Origin: Rhynchopus euleeides
Lineage: Eukaryota; Euglenozoa; Diplonemea; Diplonemida; Diplonemidae
Direction of reading: 5' to 3'
Assembly: GCA_963210315.1 (NCBI GenBank)
Contig: OY723239.1
Coordinates: 1,397,501 to 1,461,500 of the forward strand
DNA length: 64,000 bases
Position numbers and translations under genes: made by a program. Under the pieces are notes generated by a model that ran no database searches, had not been told where the DNA came from, and was given only the letters and a program-made list of their open reading frames with translations. Below are positions 1-11,350 of the stretch, one piece after another (within the stretch, counting starts at the first letter, position 1; the number at the start of each line of letters is the position of its first letter).

Positions 1-955
1 TCTCCCCGGGTCAGGCTCGGTATTCCAGTCGAAAGCGTAAATGCCCCTCGGCACTGTGCTGGGCGGGGTTGTGTCTCGGTCAGGAGAGGAGGTGCCCCTC
101 AGGCAAAATCCTGCGTCTCGCGGTCGGGAGTGAGTGCCCCTCGGCAGGAATGTGTCTCGGCCAGGTGTCCCTCAGGCAGGGAATGTAATGTCTCGGCCCG
201 GTGTCCCTCGGGCATGAATGTGCGTCTCGGCCAGGTGCCCCTCAGGCAGGGTGCCCCGTAGGCGGAAGTGTATGTCGCGGCCAGATGCCCCTCAGGCAGG
301 GTGCCCCGTAGGCGGAAATGTATGTCTTGACCAGGTGCCCCTCGGGCAGGGTGCCTCGTAGGCGGAAGTGTATGTCTTGGCCAGGTGCCCCTCGGGCAGG
401 GTGTCTCGTAGGCGGAAGTGTCTGTCTTGGCCAGGTGCCCCTCGGGCAGGGTGCCTCGTAGGCGGAAGTGTATGTCTTGGCCAGGTGCCCCTCGGGCAGG
501 GTGCCTCGTAGGCGGAAGTGTCTGTCTTGGCCAGGTGCCCCTCGGGCAGGGTGCCTCGTAGGCGGAAGTGTATGTCTTGGCCAGGTGCCCCTCGGGCAGG
601 GTGCCTCGTAGGCAGAGGTGTCTGTCTTGGCCAGGTGCCCCTCGGGCAGGGTGCCCCGTAGGCGGAAGTGTGTGTCTTGACCAGGTGCCCCTCGGGCAGG
701 GTGCCTCGTAGGCGGAAATGTATGTCTTGGCCAGGTGCTCCTCAGGCAGGGTGCCCCGCAAGCGTAAGCTGTAGGTATGTCGTGGCCAGGTGCCCCTCAG
801 GCAGGTAATGTCTCGGCGAGATGCCCCTCGGGCAGGAAAAATGCGTCTCGGCTAGGTGCCCCTCAGGCAGAAGTGGGTGTCTCGGTCCGATGCTCCTCGG
901 CAAGATCGTGTCTCGGTCAGGAAAGTAGGAGTTGGATATCACTGACGTCACTTTG
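1..955. repeat. Minisatellite 1, 60-bp unit
   Basis: From about 205 to 770 the sequence repeats with an exact 60-bp period, roughly nine copies. Each unit holds the core GTGCCCCTCGGGCA followed by a GTAGGCGGAAGTGT segment and GTCTTGGCCAG. Looser copies of the core continue on both sides, from 1 to about 930. The 60-bp period is a multiple of three and the unit lacks stops in several frames, so long ORFs appear on both strands; they are products of the repeat and not genes. The same core recurs in the array at 1370-2060. Confidence 0.9.
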
Positions 956-1369
956 CTGCATCAGTATCGACCCATTTATCAGCACCCGACTGTTGCTCTT
1001 GGTCCCGCCTTTGTCAGCGCCTCTGTGACGGAACCTCCAGCTGAAGTATGCGTTTGGAAACCTTGAGCGCGATCAAGCGTGAAGCAGGTTTTCGGCGAGG
1101 CGCGGTGATAGTCTCGATGGCTGATGGGAATGTCCTCAATCCGCTGCGGCCACGGGCGCAGCGCTGTCCCGCTGTCACGTTCATAAGCGGCGGAGGACCA
1201 CCTTGAACACCACGGCGTCATCATCCCCATCTTTTTGCGCCCCTCCTTCGTGCTGATCCCCCCGTGCACCTCGCCGTCATTTATTAGAACCAGTGCGTGG
1301 GGGTGTTGTTGTCCTCAACCGCGGCTTCGGCCCTCTTGAGACCTGACACGAGCATGGTGTGAGGGTCGT
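956..1369. other. Unique spacer between two minisatellites
   Basis: About 400 bases of non-repetitive sequence between the two related arrays. No coding pattern, RNA gene or inverted repeat was seen. Confidence 0.5.
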
Positions 1370-2060
1370 CTTCTCGGTCGGGATTTGGTGCCCCTCGGGC
1401 AAGATTGTGTATCTCTCGGTCGGGAGAGCGGGTGCCCCTCGGGCAAAATTTTTGTCTCGGTCAGGAGAACAGGTGCCCCTCGGGCGAGATGCTGCGTCTC
1501 TCGGTCGGGAGAGTGGGTGCCCCTCGGGCATAGTTTTGTCTCGGTCAGGATAACGGGTGCCCCTCGGGCAAAACTGCGTGTCTCTCGGTCGGGAGAGTGA
1601 GTGCCCCTCGGGCAGAATATTGTCTCGGTCAGGAGAACAGGTGCCCCTCGGGCGAGATGCTGCGTCTCTCGGTCGGGAGAGTGGATGCCCCTCGGGCAGA
1701 ATATTGTCTCGGTCAGGAGAACAGGTGCCCCTCGGGCAAGACTGCGTGTCTCTCGGTCGGGAGAGTAGGTGCCCCTCGGGCAAAATTTTTGTCTCGGTCA
1801 GGAGAACAGGTGCCCCTCGGGCGAGATGCTGCGTCTCTCGGTCGGGAGAGTGGGTGCCCCTCGGGCAGAATATTGTCTCGGTCAGGAGAACAGGTGCCCC
1901 TCGGGCAAAACTGCGTGTCTCTCGGTCGGGAGAGTGAGTGCCCCTCGGGCAGAATATTGTCTCGGTCAGGAAACCAGGTGCCCCTCGGGCAAGACTGCGT
2001 GTCTCTCGGTCAGGAGAGTGGGTGCCCCTCGGGCAGGGTAGAATGCTGCGTCTCTCGACG
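1370..2060. repeat. Minisatellite 2, alternating half-units
   Basis: The core GTGCCCCTCGGGCA alternates with two spacers: a short one reading TTGTCTCGGTCAGGAGAAC and a longer one containing TGCGTCTCTCGGTCGGG. Together they make a dimeric unit of about 100 bp, repeated six to seven times. Single-base variants spread through the array indicate unequal exchange. The array is open in several frames, and those ORFs should not be taken as proteins. Confidence 0.88.
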
Positions 2061-4972
2061 GTCAGATCGTGTGTCCCTCAGTCAGGAGAGGAGGTCTCGG
2101 TCGCTAAAAACGCGCCCCCTCGGGCAGAGTGGTTGTGTCATCGCTGTTGTGTCACACCAATTGCCTCTCGGGCGGTGTGTCTTTTTTGATTTGACAACTC
2201 CGGTTTGGTGTACCTCGATGAGCTTACCTTACCTTGTCGTCGGACACAACATATCATCGTTGTCCCAAACCCCGTAACCCACGTGAAGTGGATCATCTGA
2301 AGTGCAGAATGAGGTGGAGCAGGTGGAGCACGAAACATAAGTAAACCATAGCAAGAGAGGCCAGCAGCAGTCCCGAGTCCATCGCGTTCCTCGTAGCATT
2401 TCCCGTACCACACAGGTGTGTTATGTGCAAAAAAAACCGAAAAAATCGACACCCCCCAATTCTGCGACATATCGAGCTGCGTGCATGCGGCCAGAGTGTG
2501 CTTATTCCAAGGGTTGGGGGAAGCAGACACGCGTGGTGGCAGATGGTCATACCGCGTGACTGCGTTGGGTGACCCCGCCTGCACTCTCTACGGAGCGCAG
2601 GCGGGTGTTGTGTGCAGTGTGGTGTGGTGTGCGGAGTGGGGAGTGGGGGGCGAGGGGCGAGAGCGGGGGGGGATGAGATGATCTGTGCTTTGGGCAGCCG
2701 CCGAGATGCGAAAAAAGAATACACGCGCCGCTGCCCTGGGCACAATATAGGCAAAACCTCTCGCACTAGGTTGTCTCGACGACTCGAGGGGAGCCCCTGC
2801 CTCCTGACAGCCTCCCCGTTGGCAATTTCCGCTCTTGTCCAATGAGCCCGTGATGAGGCAAGAAGGGGTGCTGCACTGTGCTGTGTGAAAAACGAAGAGA
2901 GACAGATAACACTTCCGTGTGTCGTTGTGAAGAAGAAGGAGGAGAAGAGAAGATGATGGGCAAAAAGAGTGGTTTGAAGAGTAAACCTCGGGAAGAAGAA
3001 AAAAAATGCGAACAGCTCTTGTGTGTGTGTGTGTGTGTGCAGCGAAAAGAAGCATGAAAGAAACACCCCTTTTGCCGTCTCGGAAGCTCAGTTGGACAGG
3101 GCAGTGCCGGTGGGGGGAAGCTGTGTCTCAGGTGAGGGGGGTCGCCGAAAGTCGAATAGAAGAGACAAGACGAAATAAAAGTGCCGTTTGATATTGGCAT
3201 TGTGTGTGATGTGACCACATTTTGAGCAGGTTGGCTCTGCACAGACCTGGCCACTTTTTGTGTGTGTGTGTGTGTGCGGTGGCCACATTTTACTTTTTAG
3301 GCAGTAACCCTGTGCGGGACAGGGCGCCAATTCGGTGCGTGTGTGCGCGCGCGCGCGCCTGGGGCGATGGCGTGACAAAATCGTACTCCTTTCGCTATAA
3401 TAAGAGAAACACCCTGCCCAGCAACTGCAAAAAGGCAGATCCGGGCTACTTTTTGTTGAGCGCACACGTGACACGCACACTCCTGTGTCAAAGGCTGTGT
3501 AAGCCCCTGTGAAGTGGCATGAAGGTGATCCTTATAAAGCTTCAGTCGTACGATTTCCTTCGTTACTTCGCGACTTCGCTACGCTTCGTCGCTCGGAACT
3601 AGTAAAAAAAACCAAGGGCGTGGCAATGACCCACGTACGTTCGCCACCAATACCTACCATGTGTTTTAACGCTTCTGAGGGTACCCTCGCTAATCGGTAA
3701 GACTTGGGCAATCTTTGGCGGCTTTTCAAAAGTGAAATGCACCAAAATGCACTTATCTGCACCGCTTAGGGAAGGCCCTCTTTGTTCTTCGAGCAGATGC
3801 GTGCACATCACTGGGCTGTGAGACATGTCGTACCTTGCAACGTGCTGCGCACGACCATGGCAGTCCGGCTACCCTGGGTGAAAAAATCACCTGGGAGGCC
3901 GGCCTAAAGTCCATTCGGGCATGTTCTGTGAAATGATTGAACGGTTTTAAACTGTGTCCAATTTTTCATACAAGCCCCTCGGACATGTGCGTGTGTTCCA
4001 GGGTTCAAATTTGTCGTACTTGACGACGGGGCGGGCGGGGGAGATTTGGTTTGATCCACAAAAGCGCATAGAAAATGCAACAAAAGATTATACAAAATCA
4101 CCGCAAAATCAAAAGGGATGATACATCGATACAAATCCCAAGAGAGAAAAGGGGGGTATCGACGAAAGCCGGTGCACTTTGAGCGCAGAACAGCACCCAC
4201 AGCCTGTTGACGTGCAGAAGGCTTGCAGTAAGCCCGCACGGTGAAAAAAGAGGGGGGGGGGGACAACCGCAGATAATGGAGGGCAGGGAAGTGATAATGG
4301 TCCATGGAGCAAGGACACTGAGAATCAGAGAGTTTTTTTACGCAATAAAAGAAAAGTGAACAGAACAAGTTACCAGCCGCTTACGGCGTGCTGAGTACGT
4401 AATAAAAGACAAGCAAGTCAGCTAGGGGACATGATCATGGCTTTTTGTCTTCACGCCTGCTGCATCTTTGAAGATCATCAGCGAGGCGACCGGATAGAAC
4501 GGCATAAAGGGGTTCTTCGCTGCAGGGGACCGACGAGTGCATTTCTTAGTGCATTTCCTCTTTCTCCAAGGTGAAAAACGTCGAGCTTTGTGTCGGAACC
4601 TGTCGGTTCGCGAAGCCCCCCTAGATGCATGGCGCAAACAGAAAAAGACACCCCCACTTGGTCATGGGGAGGGGGGAAACGTTCCGCTTGCCAGTCTCTC
4701 TCTCACTTGCTTTTTGGTTTAGGCGCTGGCGCCTCCACACACTCTCTCGCCTGTGCGAAGAGAGGGATGCGGGGCAGGGGGCAGGGATGAGCGGGTGAGA
4801 CCTGACAAGGCGATACCTTTCCCCCCTCACTGAGTGTGCGGAATACGGGGGTAAAACACAACAACAACAACAACAAGGGATGATGGATAATGATCAGCAT
4901 GCGATAGCGCCACAAAAGGCTTTGTCCGGTCACAAGCCCATACACTGAGACAGGGGTTTGGGACCCCGAAAC
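2061..4972. other. Non-coding stretch with microsatellites
   Basis: Nothing convincing as a gene. It holds GT tracts near 3019-3040 and 3258-3275, a GC alternation near 3344-3358, a purine-rich stretch at 2885-3005, a G tract at 4252-4262, an AAC run at 4858-4877 and one copy of dispersed repeat R1. The long minus-strand frames at 2293-3066 and 2766-3254 read as low-complexity Phe/Ser/His strings caused by the purine and GT tracts. Confidence 0.5.
3377..3610 (+). repeat. Dispersed repeat R1, copy 1 (full length)
   Basis: About 230 bp beginning TCGTACTCCTTTCGC and ending in a CG-rich pyrimidine/purine segment (TTCCTTCGTTACTTCGCG) and a short A run. The same order of blocks occurs at 15961-16149 and 17326-17542, and the first half alone at 7152-7248 and 8637-8740. 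No clear pol III A/B boxes were found, so SINE versus MITE is undecided. Confidence 0.75.
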
Positions 4973-5791
4973 TTAAACGTCGATCTCCTTCTCGTTGCCG
5001 TAAGGGGCAGAGGCGGTCTCGCTCCCCTCCGGGTGGGGCTTCTTGAAGCAGAGGCACACCGTCACCAGCGCCAGGAGGAAGATCAGAGCCAGCCCCGCAG
5101 CGACCATCCCGGCAATGGCACCCGCCGTCAGGGTCACGCCTGCCTCGCTGTCCGAGTGGAACTGGTAGATGCAGGACCCGTCAGCGACAATGAGGGGGTG
5201 CACGCAGGACACAGCCATGCAGCGCCCGCCCACCTGCACAATCTCGGACGCGCCGTAGACGTGGCACTCAGCGCGGTCGGAGTCACCCAGGCCCACAGCC
5301 ACAGGCTCGGCCAGCCACACGTAGTTGGCGTTTGTGTCGACCGAGGTGCGCAGGAAGGCGACCATCGTCTCCTCCAGGGAGGTGGTGGTGGAGTTCCACA
5401 GCTGCGCGCCGTGCATGTGTGCCACGACGTTCACGGAGTCCGTGCAGATCACGCGGAGCGTCTTGACGCGCCCGGGGAACATCTGGTTGAGGGCGCTGCC
5501 CACGATCTTCAGCGCTGTGGTGTCCATCTCCTCGCACGACTGCACCCACGAGAGGCGCATGGTCTCCGCCGCGTTGCTGCCGGCAGCGACGCACACGTCA
5601 TTGTGGATACCCGACGTGTCGATCGGGTTGACGTACCCCGTGCTGCAGCTGCACGCCCCGTTGTTGCACACGGCGTGCATGTCCCCGTGTGCCGCGCAGA
5701 AGGCGTCAGACACGCACCCCGATGTCGTGTTCGCGTCGGCAGCAGCCTGGGCGACAAACATGGCGACAACGGCAATCACCTTGGCGTTCAT
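4973..5791 (-). CDS. Type I membrane protein with EGF-like module
   Basis: A 272-residue single-exon protein. Residues 1-20 form a hydrophobic secretory signal peptide ending AAADA. Residues 26-67 hold six cysteines spaced C-x5-C-x9-C-x4-C-x-C-x17-C, an EGF-like pattern. A globular ectodomain of about 150 residues follows, with further cysteines and an N-glycosylation sequon in WNSTTT. One transmembrane helix lies at about 222-249 (AGMVAAGLALIFLLALV). A short charged tail follows, beginning KKPHPEG and ending EKEIDV. The predicted place is the plasma membrane or an endomembrane with the EGF-like part outside. The start is the ATG directly before the signal peptide; the frame stays open upstream but without any protein-like pattern. 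The ectodomain family and the function are not recognised; an adhesion or receptor role is only a guess. Confidence 0.8.
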   Translation of the reverse strand: MNAKVIAVVAMFVAQAAADANTTSGCVSDAFCAAHGDMHAVCNNGACSCSTGYVNPIDTSGIHNDVCVAAGSNAAETMRLSWVQSCEEMDTTALKIVGSALNQMFPGRVKTLRVICTDSVNVVAHMHGAQLWNSTTTSLEETMVAFLRTSVDTNANYVWLAEPVAVGLGDSDRAECHVYGASEIVQVGGRCMAVSCVHPLIVADGSCIYQFHSDSEAGVTLTAGAIAGMVAAGLALIFLLALVTVCLCFKKPHPEGSETASAPYGNEKEIDV

Positions 5792-5883
5792 TGTGGAAAA
5801 GAGTGTGCGTGTGGTGTGCGTCGGGAAGGTGGTTCGGCAGGTCGGCTTGGCTGATGCTGGAGTGCGAGAGCTGAAGCGGTGAT

Positions 5884-5899
5884 AGAATATATAGAGAAG
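5884..5899 (-). promoter_or_regulatory. Candidate TATA-like box for the membrane protein gene
   Basis: On the minus strand CTATATATTCTATC lies about 95-105 bases before the ATG at 5791, the only AT-rich stretch in the GC-rich upstream region. Position is the only support; the promoter structure of this organism is unknown. Confidence 0.2.
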
Positions 5900-7151
5900 G
5901 ATGAATCCAGCAAACAAGTCACCTGCAAAGGGGCGGTGTGTGGTTTGCGGGGCACAGGCAGAGTGGGGTGAATCAACACATGGCACCCTCCGCCCACAAG
6001 GCATGTGCCGATGCCAACGCGTGTGTTTGGATGTTTGAGCTCCGTGCGGATCGTGGTGGGGTTGTTCAATCCACAGCGCCACTAAGGCCCCTCTATTCCC
6101 CTCATAGGGGGTGTCAGTCTCGTCTTCTATACGTGTGTAATCAGGCAGCGTGGTGCTGTCATACGCAAATTGCCAAATCATATAGTGTGTCATCATGAGG
6201 CAAGGGAGGCGGCTGGAACAGACAAGGAGTGGTCTACAGCCACACACACGGGCGACGTTGATACAATCCTGATGTTCACACCACTCTCGGTGAAGGGGAG
6301 TCTGTGTGTCTGGCAACATGCAGGACGGTGCGGCAGGGCTGTGTGCGGCCTTGATCTATAACAGCACAGTGTTGCAGTGATATGGCCATCCTGTGCAGTG
6401 ACAGAATGCTATGTCGGCAAAAAGAGGACGTTGCTCAGCGAGAGGGGGGGTTTGATCGTCGAGAGTGAATGGAAAAGTAAATCTCAGCGAGAGGGGGGGG
6501 GGGGGGGCGGGGTGGTGCCAGCTGGCCTGTTCTCTAGTCCTGCCTCACGGAGCACTCCCTCCTGGCTGTTAACAATTCCTTCCATGCCAGCAGGACCGGG
6601 GCTGGCAGGGTGTGGGTCGGGTGGGTTGTGGGTTCAGGGGGTGGGGTGTTGCGTCCCTTTTTGCGTGATGCAGGTAGAACACCGTGTTGAGCACTGCTCA
6701 GCACTGCCCAGCAAACTGTTTTTAAAAGAAGGCAGCTCCGAACAACTTTTCGAGCACACAGACACTCGACTCTCCAAGAGAGAAAGGTGCGGTTGCACCA
6801 TGACCTGTGTGTTGTTGAGAATCACGCTAGGCTGTGCGGATGCCCTGTGAAGTGGCTTCGGTGCTGAGTGCTCCCACACTGTAACCTTTTTAGATCCGAA
6901 CGCTTTCCGTGAGCACGGCGCGTTTGTCACAAAAAAAATCAAATCTGACATTGCGGGGGCTCGGTTTCCACACGTTGTGACCCCCCTCAAGGGGACATTC
7001 CGCGATGCCAGTTCGCTAACCCACACTACAAAACTAAGGATGAGTGAGAAAATGGGATGAGAGTCATTGAGATGATGTGCCCTCGCAGATCTGACTGCAA
7101 AGCGGCATGGTTTGACACACGGGGGCGGATGCCCCTCCAGAACAACAAACA
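5900..7151. other. Intergenic region with G tract and conserved 21-bp box
   Basis: No gene seen. A G run lies at 6494-6508. At 6041-6061 there is the box TCCGTGCGGATCGTGGTGG, which recurs five times in the element nest at 43-45.5 kb. Confidence 0.45.
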
Positions 7152-7248
7152 GAACTCCTTTTCGCGATAAGATAGAACACTCCTGCCCGGTAACTGCAAA
7201 AAAGGCAGCTCCGCGGGCTGCTTTTGACTACGTTGAGCGCACAATGTA
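7152..7248 (+). repeat. Dispersed repeat R1, partial copy
   Basis: Matches the first half of R1: ACTCCTTTTCGCGATAA, then the CTGCAAAAAAGGCAG block and TTGAGCGCAC. The distal CG-rich part is missing. Confidence 0.55.
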
Positions 7249-7281
7249 GCATGCACATCACCGCAAACTTGCTCAATTTGG

Positions 7282-8313
7282 GTGGCAACGAATCGAACCC
7301 CCACACTGGCAACCACCATACCACGCATATATGCTGCGAACCTCGGCCCTTGTGCCCCCCAAGCCAACCTCAAGGCGATGGAGCCAGCGGAAGACTGGCT
7401 CTTCGCTCTGGAGGCAGGCAAGCGAGACATGTGCTTGCGTGATACCACGCGAAGCTTGTCTCAAGTGTCGAACACACCTGAGACACGGCAAGAGGGGAGC
7501 AGCAGATGGCACGCGAAGAGGTGTTACCATTGGAAGTTTCGGATATCGGCGGCACGTTGGTCGGAGCAGGCTGGCGGGTTAGGCACACACACACACACAC
7601 ACATCCTGGGCAAGGCTCACTCGTTGAGGCAGCTCTGCGAGGTGGTGCGCAAGACTTCCAAGCAACCATGGCACTGTGGCCACACTGCGAGCTCCACTGT
7701 CCTCACCGCGATCGGGGGAACCGTGGCAGGGGGCCTGTCCAGGAGAGCCCAGCTCAGCCCAGCCACCGAGTCGGTGATGCGCAGCCTCCAAGCGCACACG
7801 GCAGGCCCGGGCTTGAACCAGCGGGACACAGCCTTCCACTCCCGCGGCATGGCGTGGGCCGCAACCTTCGCACCGCAGCCCCACTACCCAGAGGGGTGGC
7901 AGCAAGCGGCCCAGCAATGGACTGCCAGCAGCCGGCAAGCCAACGCCCGGACAGGACGGTCATGGGAACGACGGGGCGCTGCTCCCCGGACTGCTCCCCC
8001 TGGAGCCAGACGGAACGCGAAGATGCTTACCTGCGCTCTGCACTGGAAACCCCGCTGCGTGGACTGCCGGCGCCGGCGCCTCTCGGAAGAGGACTGCTGC
8101 CGGGACCACCACGGGAAGAACGACGGCTTGCAAGTCACCATGGAATTTTGCAAGACGCATCGCATGGGCCGGTGCGGGGACTGCCACAGCAGTGCGAAAT
8201 CACTCACACACTGTTGCGGCACGCACCACGCTGGCTATGCCTCACGCCCTCCTCGGAGTGGCACTGAGTTGGCCCCACACTCTAACCCGAGTGGGGCATC
8301 CGCTGTGACGTAG
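7282..8313 (+). pseudogene. Retrotransposon-tail remnant with Cys/His-rich module
   Basis: An open frame of 343 codons. Its last third (about 8027-8250) encodes a Cys/His-rich module with the order HWKPRCVDC, CCRDHH, DGLQV, CKTHRMGRCGDC, CCGTHH. The same order occurs in the C-terminal part of the retrotransposon ORF2 on the other strand near 51.15-51.35 kb: HSKPKCDEC, CCRVHHHH, DGLKV, CETHHMTRCGTC, CCAAGHH. A weaker match upstream (WAATFAPQPHYPEGW against WGGMTPRPVFAGG) supports common descent. No endonuclease or reverse transcriptase is present, and the first half is interrupted by a CA microsatellite (7583-7603). It is therefore read as the 3' end of a second, diverged element. A small host gene that captured the module remains possible because the frame is still open. 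Confidence 0.6.
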
Positions 8314-9754
8314 GGGTGGGCGGGGAGTGGGCACAGATCCGCGCAGGGTTACCCACTTAAAACCACTATCACTACACACACACACACATGCTCGTGAATC
8401 TTTTTGGAAAGCGTCGGGAGGGGGAGTGGCGCGTTGGTCAGCTGGTCGAAACAACCTATCGTCAGGGCAGAGCCGCAAAGAAGGCGTTGGGGGGTTTTGT
8501 TGGAGAGATGTCTCCCGTGCCGCACCACGGCATTAAAAACCCCCCGGAAGAAAACAGCAACACGCACGGATCTATGACTCGCCTGTCACCTGAAGCAAGA
8601 GGCAACATAGATGGGACAACTGATGAGACCACCGATGAAATCGTACTCCTTTCGCTTTGCGGTAGAAACACTGCGACCAGCAACTGGAGAAACCGCTTAG
8701 CTCTGGAATGATTTTTTTCGTTGACCGCACAGCGCACGTAATTGGGGGGCACTGAGGTGTCAACAAAGATGGGGCATTCGAGTCACCTCCACACACAACA
8801 GGGCGTGGCACACTGTCACAGGTATAACACACGTCGTTACCTATCTGCAATATGCACACGATGAACCCCCCCCCCCCCCCTCTGGCAAACGCTGCGATAG
8901 CTTGCGTTCCAACAGAGGGTGGAGGCGATGCCCTGGGAGGGGTATATTCGCACTATGAATAACAGACATCGGCCCTGCCCATCAGGAGATGGCAGGAGAT
9001 CAAGCGGAGATAGAGAGAGAGCGAGACGGAGAGACGAGGCCAGCCAGGGGAGGATGTGGTATTGGAAGGCCGAACCTACAAAGAGAAAGCGGCCCCCTCT
9101 CACGTGACGCTTGATTTGATCCGCGCTTGCGTGGGATGGGGCTTCAGGGGAAGGGGGGTGGGGGGTGGGGGGTGGGGGCAGCGCGCCAGCGACACGTTGT
9201 CAATCACTTGAGAGAGGGGGGTGGAGAGAGAGGGTGCGGCGTCTTTATTACGGGGATAGTCACACTTAGATCATCGAGAGAGAGAGAGAGAGGGAGAACT
9301 TGTTTTGTAATGTGTTTGTTGCGTGAGGTAGCTCCCCGGCACCTCCTGCATACGCCGTGTGTGATGTATGTGACGCACAAAACAAGTTCTCTTCGCAACG
9401 CTACGCTATTGCGTCCAAGAGAGAGAGAGAGAGAAATGGGGAAGAGGAAGAGGAAGAGATCGCTAATCGGCTTTCCGCGGTACACAAAAGCGCGGTGCGG
9501 TCGCCGGAGACAAGCTGGCATGTCTCGGCGTTGGCTCGACATGCACATCAGGTCTCGGGATCGGGTCAGGGGTCGTGCCCTGTGTGGTGCCGTTTTTTCC
9601 CGTTGTGCGGGTAGGGTCAGGTATTTCTTCCTTCGAGTCACACCGATCGAACCCTGGCGGTACCTTGCCTCCACGATACACGGGCCGTGCGCACACTCAT
9701 ATTCAACTGTTTTAAGTAGGGTGGACGACTCGCCCAACTTTTCAGCTAAGCTAC
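8314..9754. other. Non-coding stretch with GA and C/G tracts
   Basis: Contains a CA run at 8376-8390, a C run at 8866-8880, G-rich tracts at 9150-9180 and GA runs at 9270-9295 and 9418-9436. The minus-strand frame at 9204-10127 crosses these tracts and has no domain pattern. No gene was seen. Confidence 0.45.
8637..8740 (+). repeat. Dispersed repeat R1, partial copy
   Basis: First half of R1: TCGTACTCCTTTCGC, CAGCAACTGGAG, then TTTTTCGTTGACCGCAC. More diverged than the copies at 3.4 and 17.3 kb. Confidence 0.55.
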
Positions 9755-9931
9755 TGTGACAAAAAATATTGGCTTCAAAAAAAGAAATTCCTGGGTTTCT
9801 CGGCCACTTTTGAGGTAATTGCGCGACAGTCCTGAAGTTGGGAACCCCAAATGTGGAAAAGCAACACCGAAAACTCGATTTTCGGGCCCCACACTGTAGA
9901 CACAATGTGAATTTTCGGGGGTACCTGGGAC

Positions 9932-9995
9932 CCCCCGTGTTTAAGTCCCCCCCCTGGAGGCGACTTTCGGCCAGGGGGGGGCTTAAACACGGGGG
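9932..9995. repeat. Perfect hairpin CCCCCGTGTTTAAG...
   Basis: A 25-26 bp stem (CCCCCGTGTTTAAG followed by a C run and TGG) pairs with its reverse complement across a loop of about 13 bases, with one mismatch. A related, shorter hairpin with the same CCCGTGTTTA start lies at about 10150-10215. Confidence 0.8.
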
Positions 9996-10504
9996 TGGCA
10001 CGGTGGAGACCAAGAAGACCTCTTCCGCTTCCGTCGTATGGGGGTGATTCCGGTCCGGATGGACTTTTGGCACCCCACTTTTCGACTCTGACAGCACCTG
10101 GAGGGCACCAGGTGGCCTAGCGGCCACCTGATGACCCTCCAGACCAGCCCACTCCCGTGTTTAGGTCCACCTGTGCTTAAGTCCCCCCTGGGGGGACTTT
10201 TACACGGGTGGTCCCAGGTACGAGCAGTGATCTCGTGCCAGGGCTGGCATGGCCCGACCTCAACATTTTCCCATCACATGTTGTGGAGAGGCCAGACTAT
10301 CTTCAGTAGACTTTGGGTTTTTGAGTTCGGCCGGGTGAAAATGCGGCGTAGCGTGCGAAAATCCAACGCCACCATGAGAGGCAGGTGGATGAAGCTTGAT
10401 GACTCAGTCGCGCCGAATCGTACCCAAGTGAAGGACTATCCCCTGGAATGCGACACAGCACCAACCGGTGTGAGACGTGCCTTCAAAATCCTGAAGGATG
10501 TTCA

Positions 10505-11350
10505 CCGACCAATAAAGCGACCAGATGGCGGTCCCAAATTTGGGACCGACCCATAAAGCGACCAGATGGTGGTCTCAAATTTGGGACCGACCGATAAAGC
10601 GACCAGATGGTGGTCCCAAATTTGGGACCGACCGAAAAATTGACCAGAGGGCGGTCCCAAATTTGGGACCGACCAATAAAGCGACCAGATGGCGGTCCCA
10701 AATTTGGGACCGACCCATAAAGCGACCAGATGGTGGTCTCAAATTTGGGACCGACCGATAAAGCGACCAGATGGTGGTCCCAAATTTGGGACCGACCGAA
10801 AAATTGACCAGAGGGCGGTCCCAAATTTGGGACCGACCAATAAAGCGACCAGATGGCGGTCCCAAATTTGGGACCGACCGAGAAAGCGACCAGATGGTGG
10901 TCCCACAATTGGGACCGACCAAAAAAGCGACCAGATGGCGGTCCCAAAATTGGGACCGCCATCTGGTCGCTTTACGGGTCGGTCCCAAATTTGGGACCGC
11001 CATCTGGTCGCTTTGTTGGTCGGTCCCAAATTTGGGACCACCATCTGGTCGCTTTGTTGGTCGGTCCCAAATTTGGGACCGCCATCTAGTCAATTTTTCG
11101 GTCGGTCCCAAATTTGGGACCACCATCTGGTCGCTTTCTCGGTCGGTCCCAAATTTGGGACCGCCATCTGGTCGCTTTATTGGTCGGTCCCAAATTTGGG
11201 ACCACCATCTGGTCGCTTTCTCGGTCGGTCCCAAATTTGGGACCGCCATCTGGTCAATTTTTCGGTCGGTCCCAAATTTCGGACGACCATCTGGTCGCTT
11301 TGTTGGTCGGTCCCTAATTTGGGACCACCATCTGGTCCATTTTTCGGTGG
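10505..11350. repeat. Minisatellite 3: 57-bp unit array that inverts midway
   Basis: Units of about 57 bp hold the palindrome GGTCCCAAATTTGGGACC and the segment AAAGCGACCAGATGG. From 10505 to about 10945 that segment reads forward; from about 10957 to 11350 it reads as the reverse complement (CCATCTGGTCGCTTT). The axis is the palindrome near 10938-10957. The region is therefore a palindrome of roughly 850 bp built from palindromic units. Overlapping ORFs appear on both strands because the unit has no stops in several frames; none is considered a gene. Confidence 0.9.

Noticed and set aside
99-2277. Long ORFs on both strands in the first 2.3 kb
   Set aside because: They follow the 60-bp and roughly 100-bp repeat units, have the same peptide motifs in every frame, and show no domain.
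2293-3254. Minus-strand ORFs of 155-257 codons
   Set aside because: Phe/Ser/His-rich strings from the purine-rich tract and GT microsatellites; no domain, and the three frames overlap each other.
7282-7310. tRNA-like T-arm motif (GGGGTTCGATTCG on the minus strand)
   Set aside because: The flanking bases do not form a T stem (GGGGG against CGTTG), and no acceptor or anticodon arm could be built around it. A similar B-box-like string near 9650 also fails.
9204-10127. Minus-strand ORF of 307 codons
   Set aside because: It crosses GA microsatellites and the terminal hairpin of element N, and has SLSLSLG-type low complexity with no recognisable domain.
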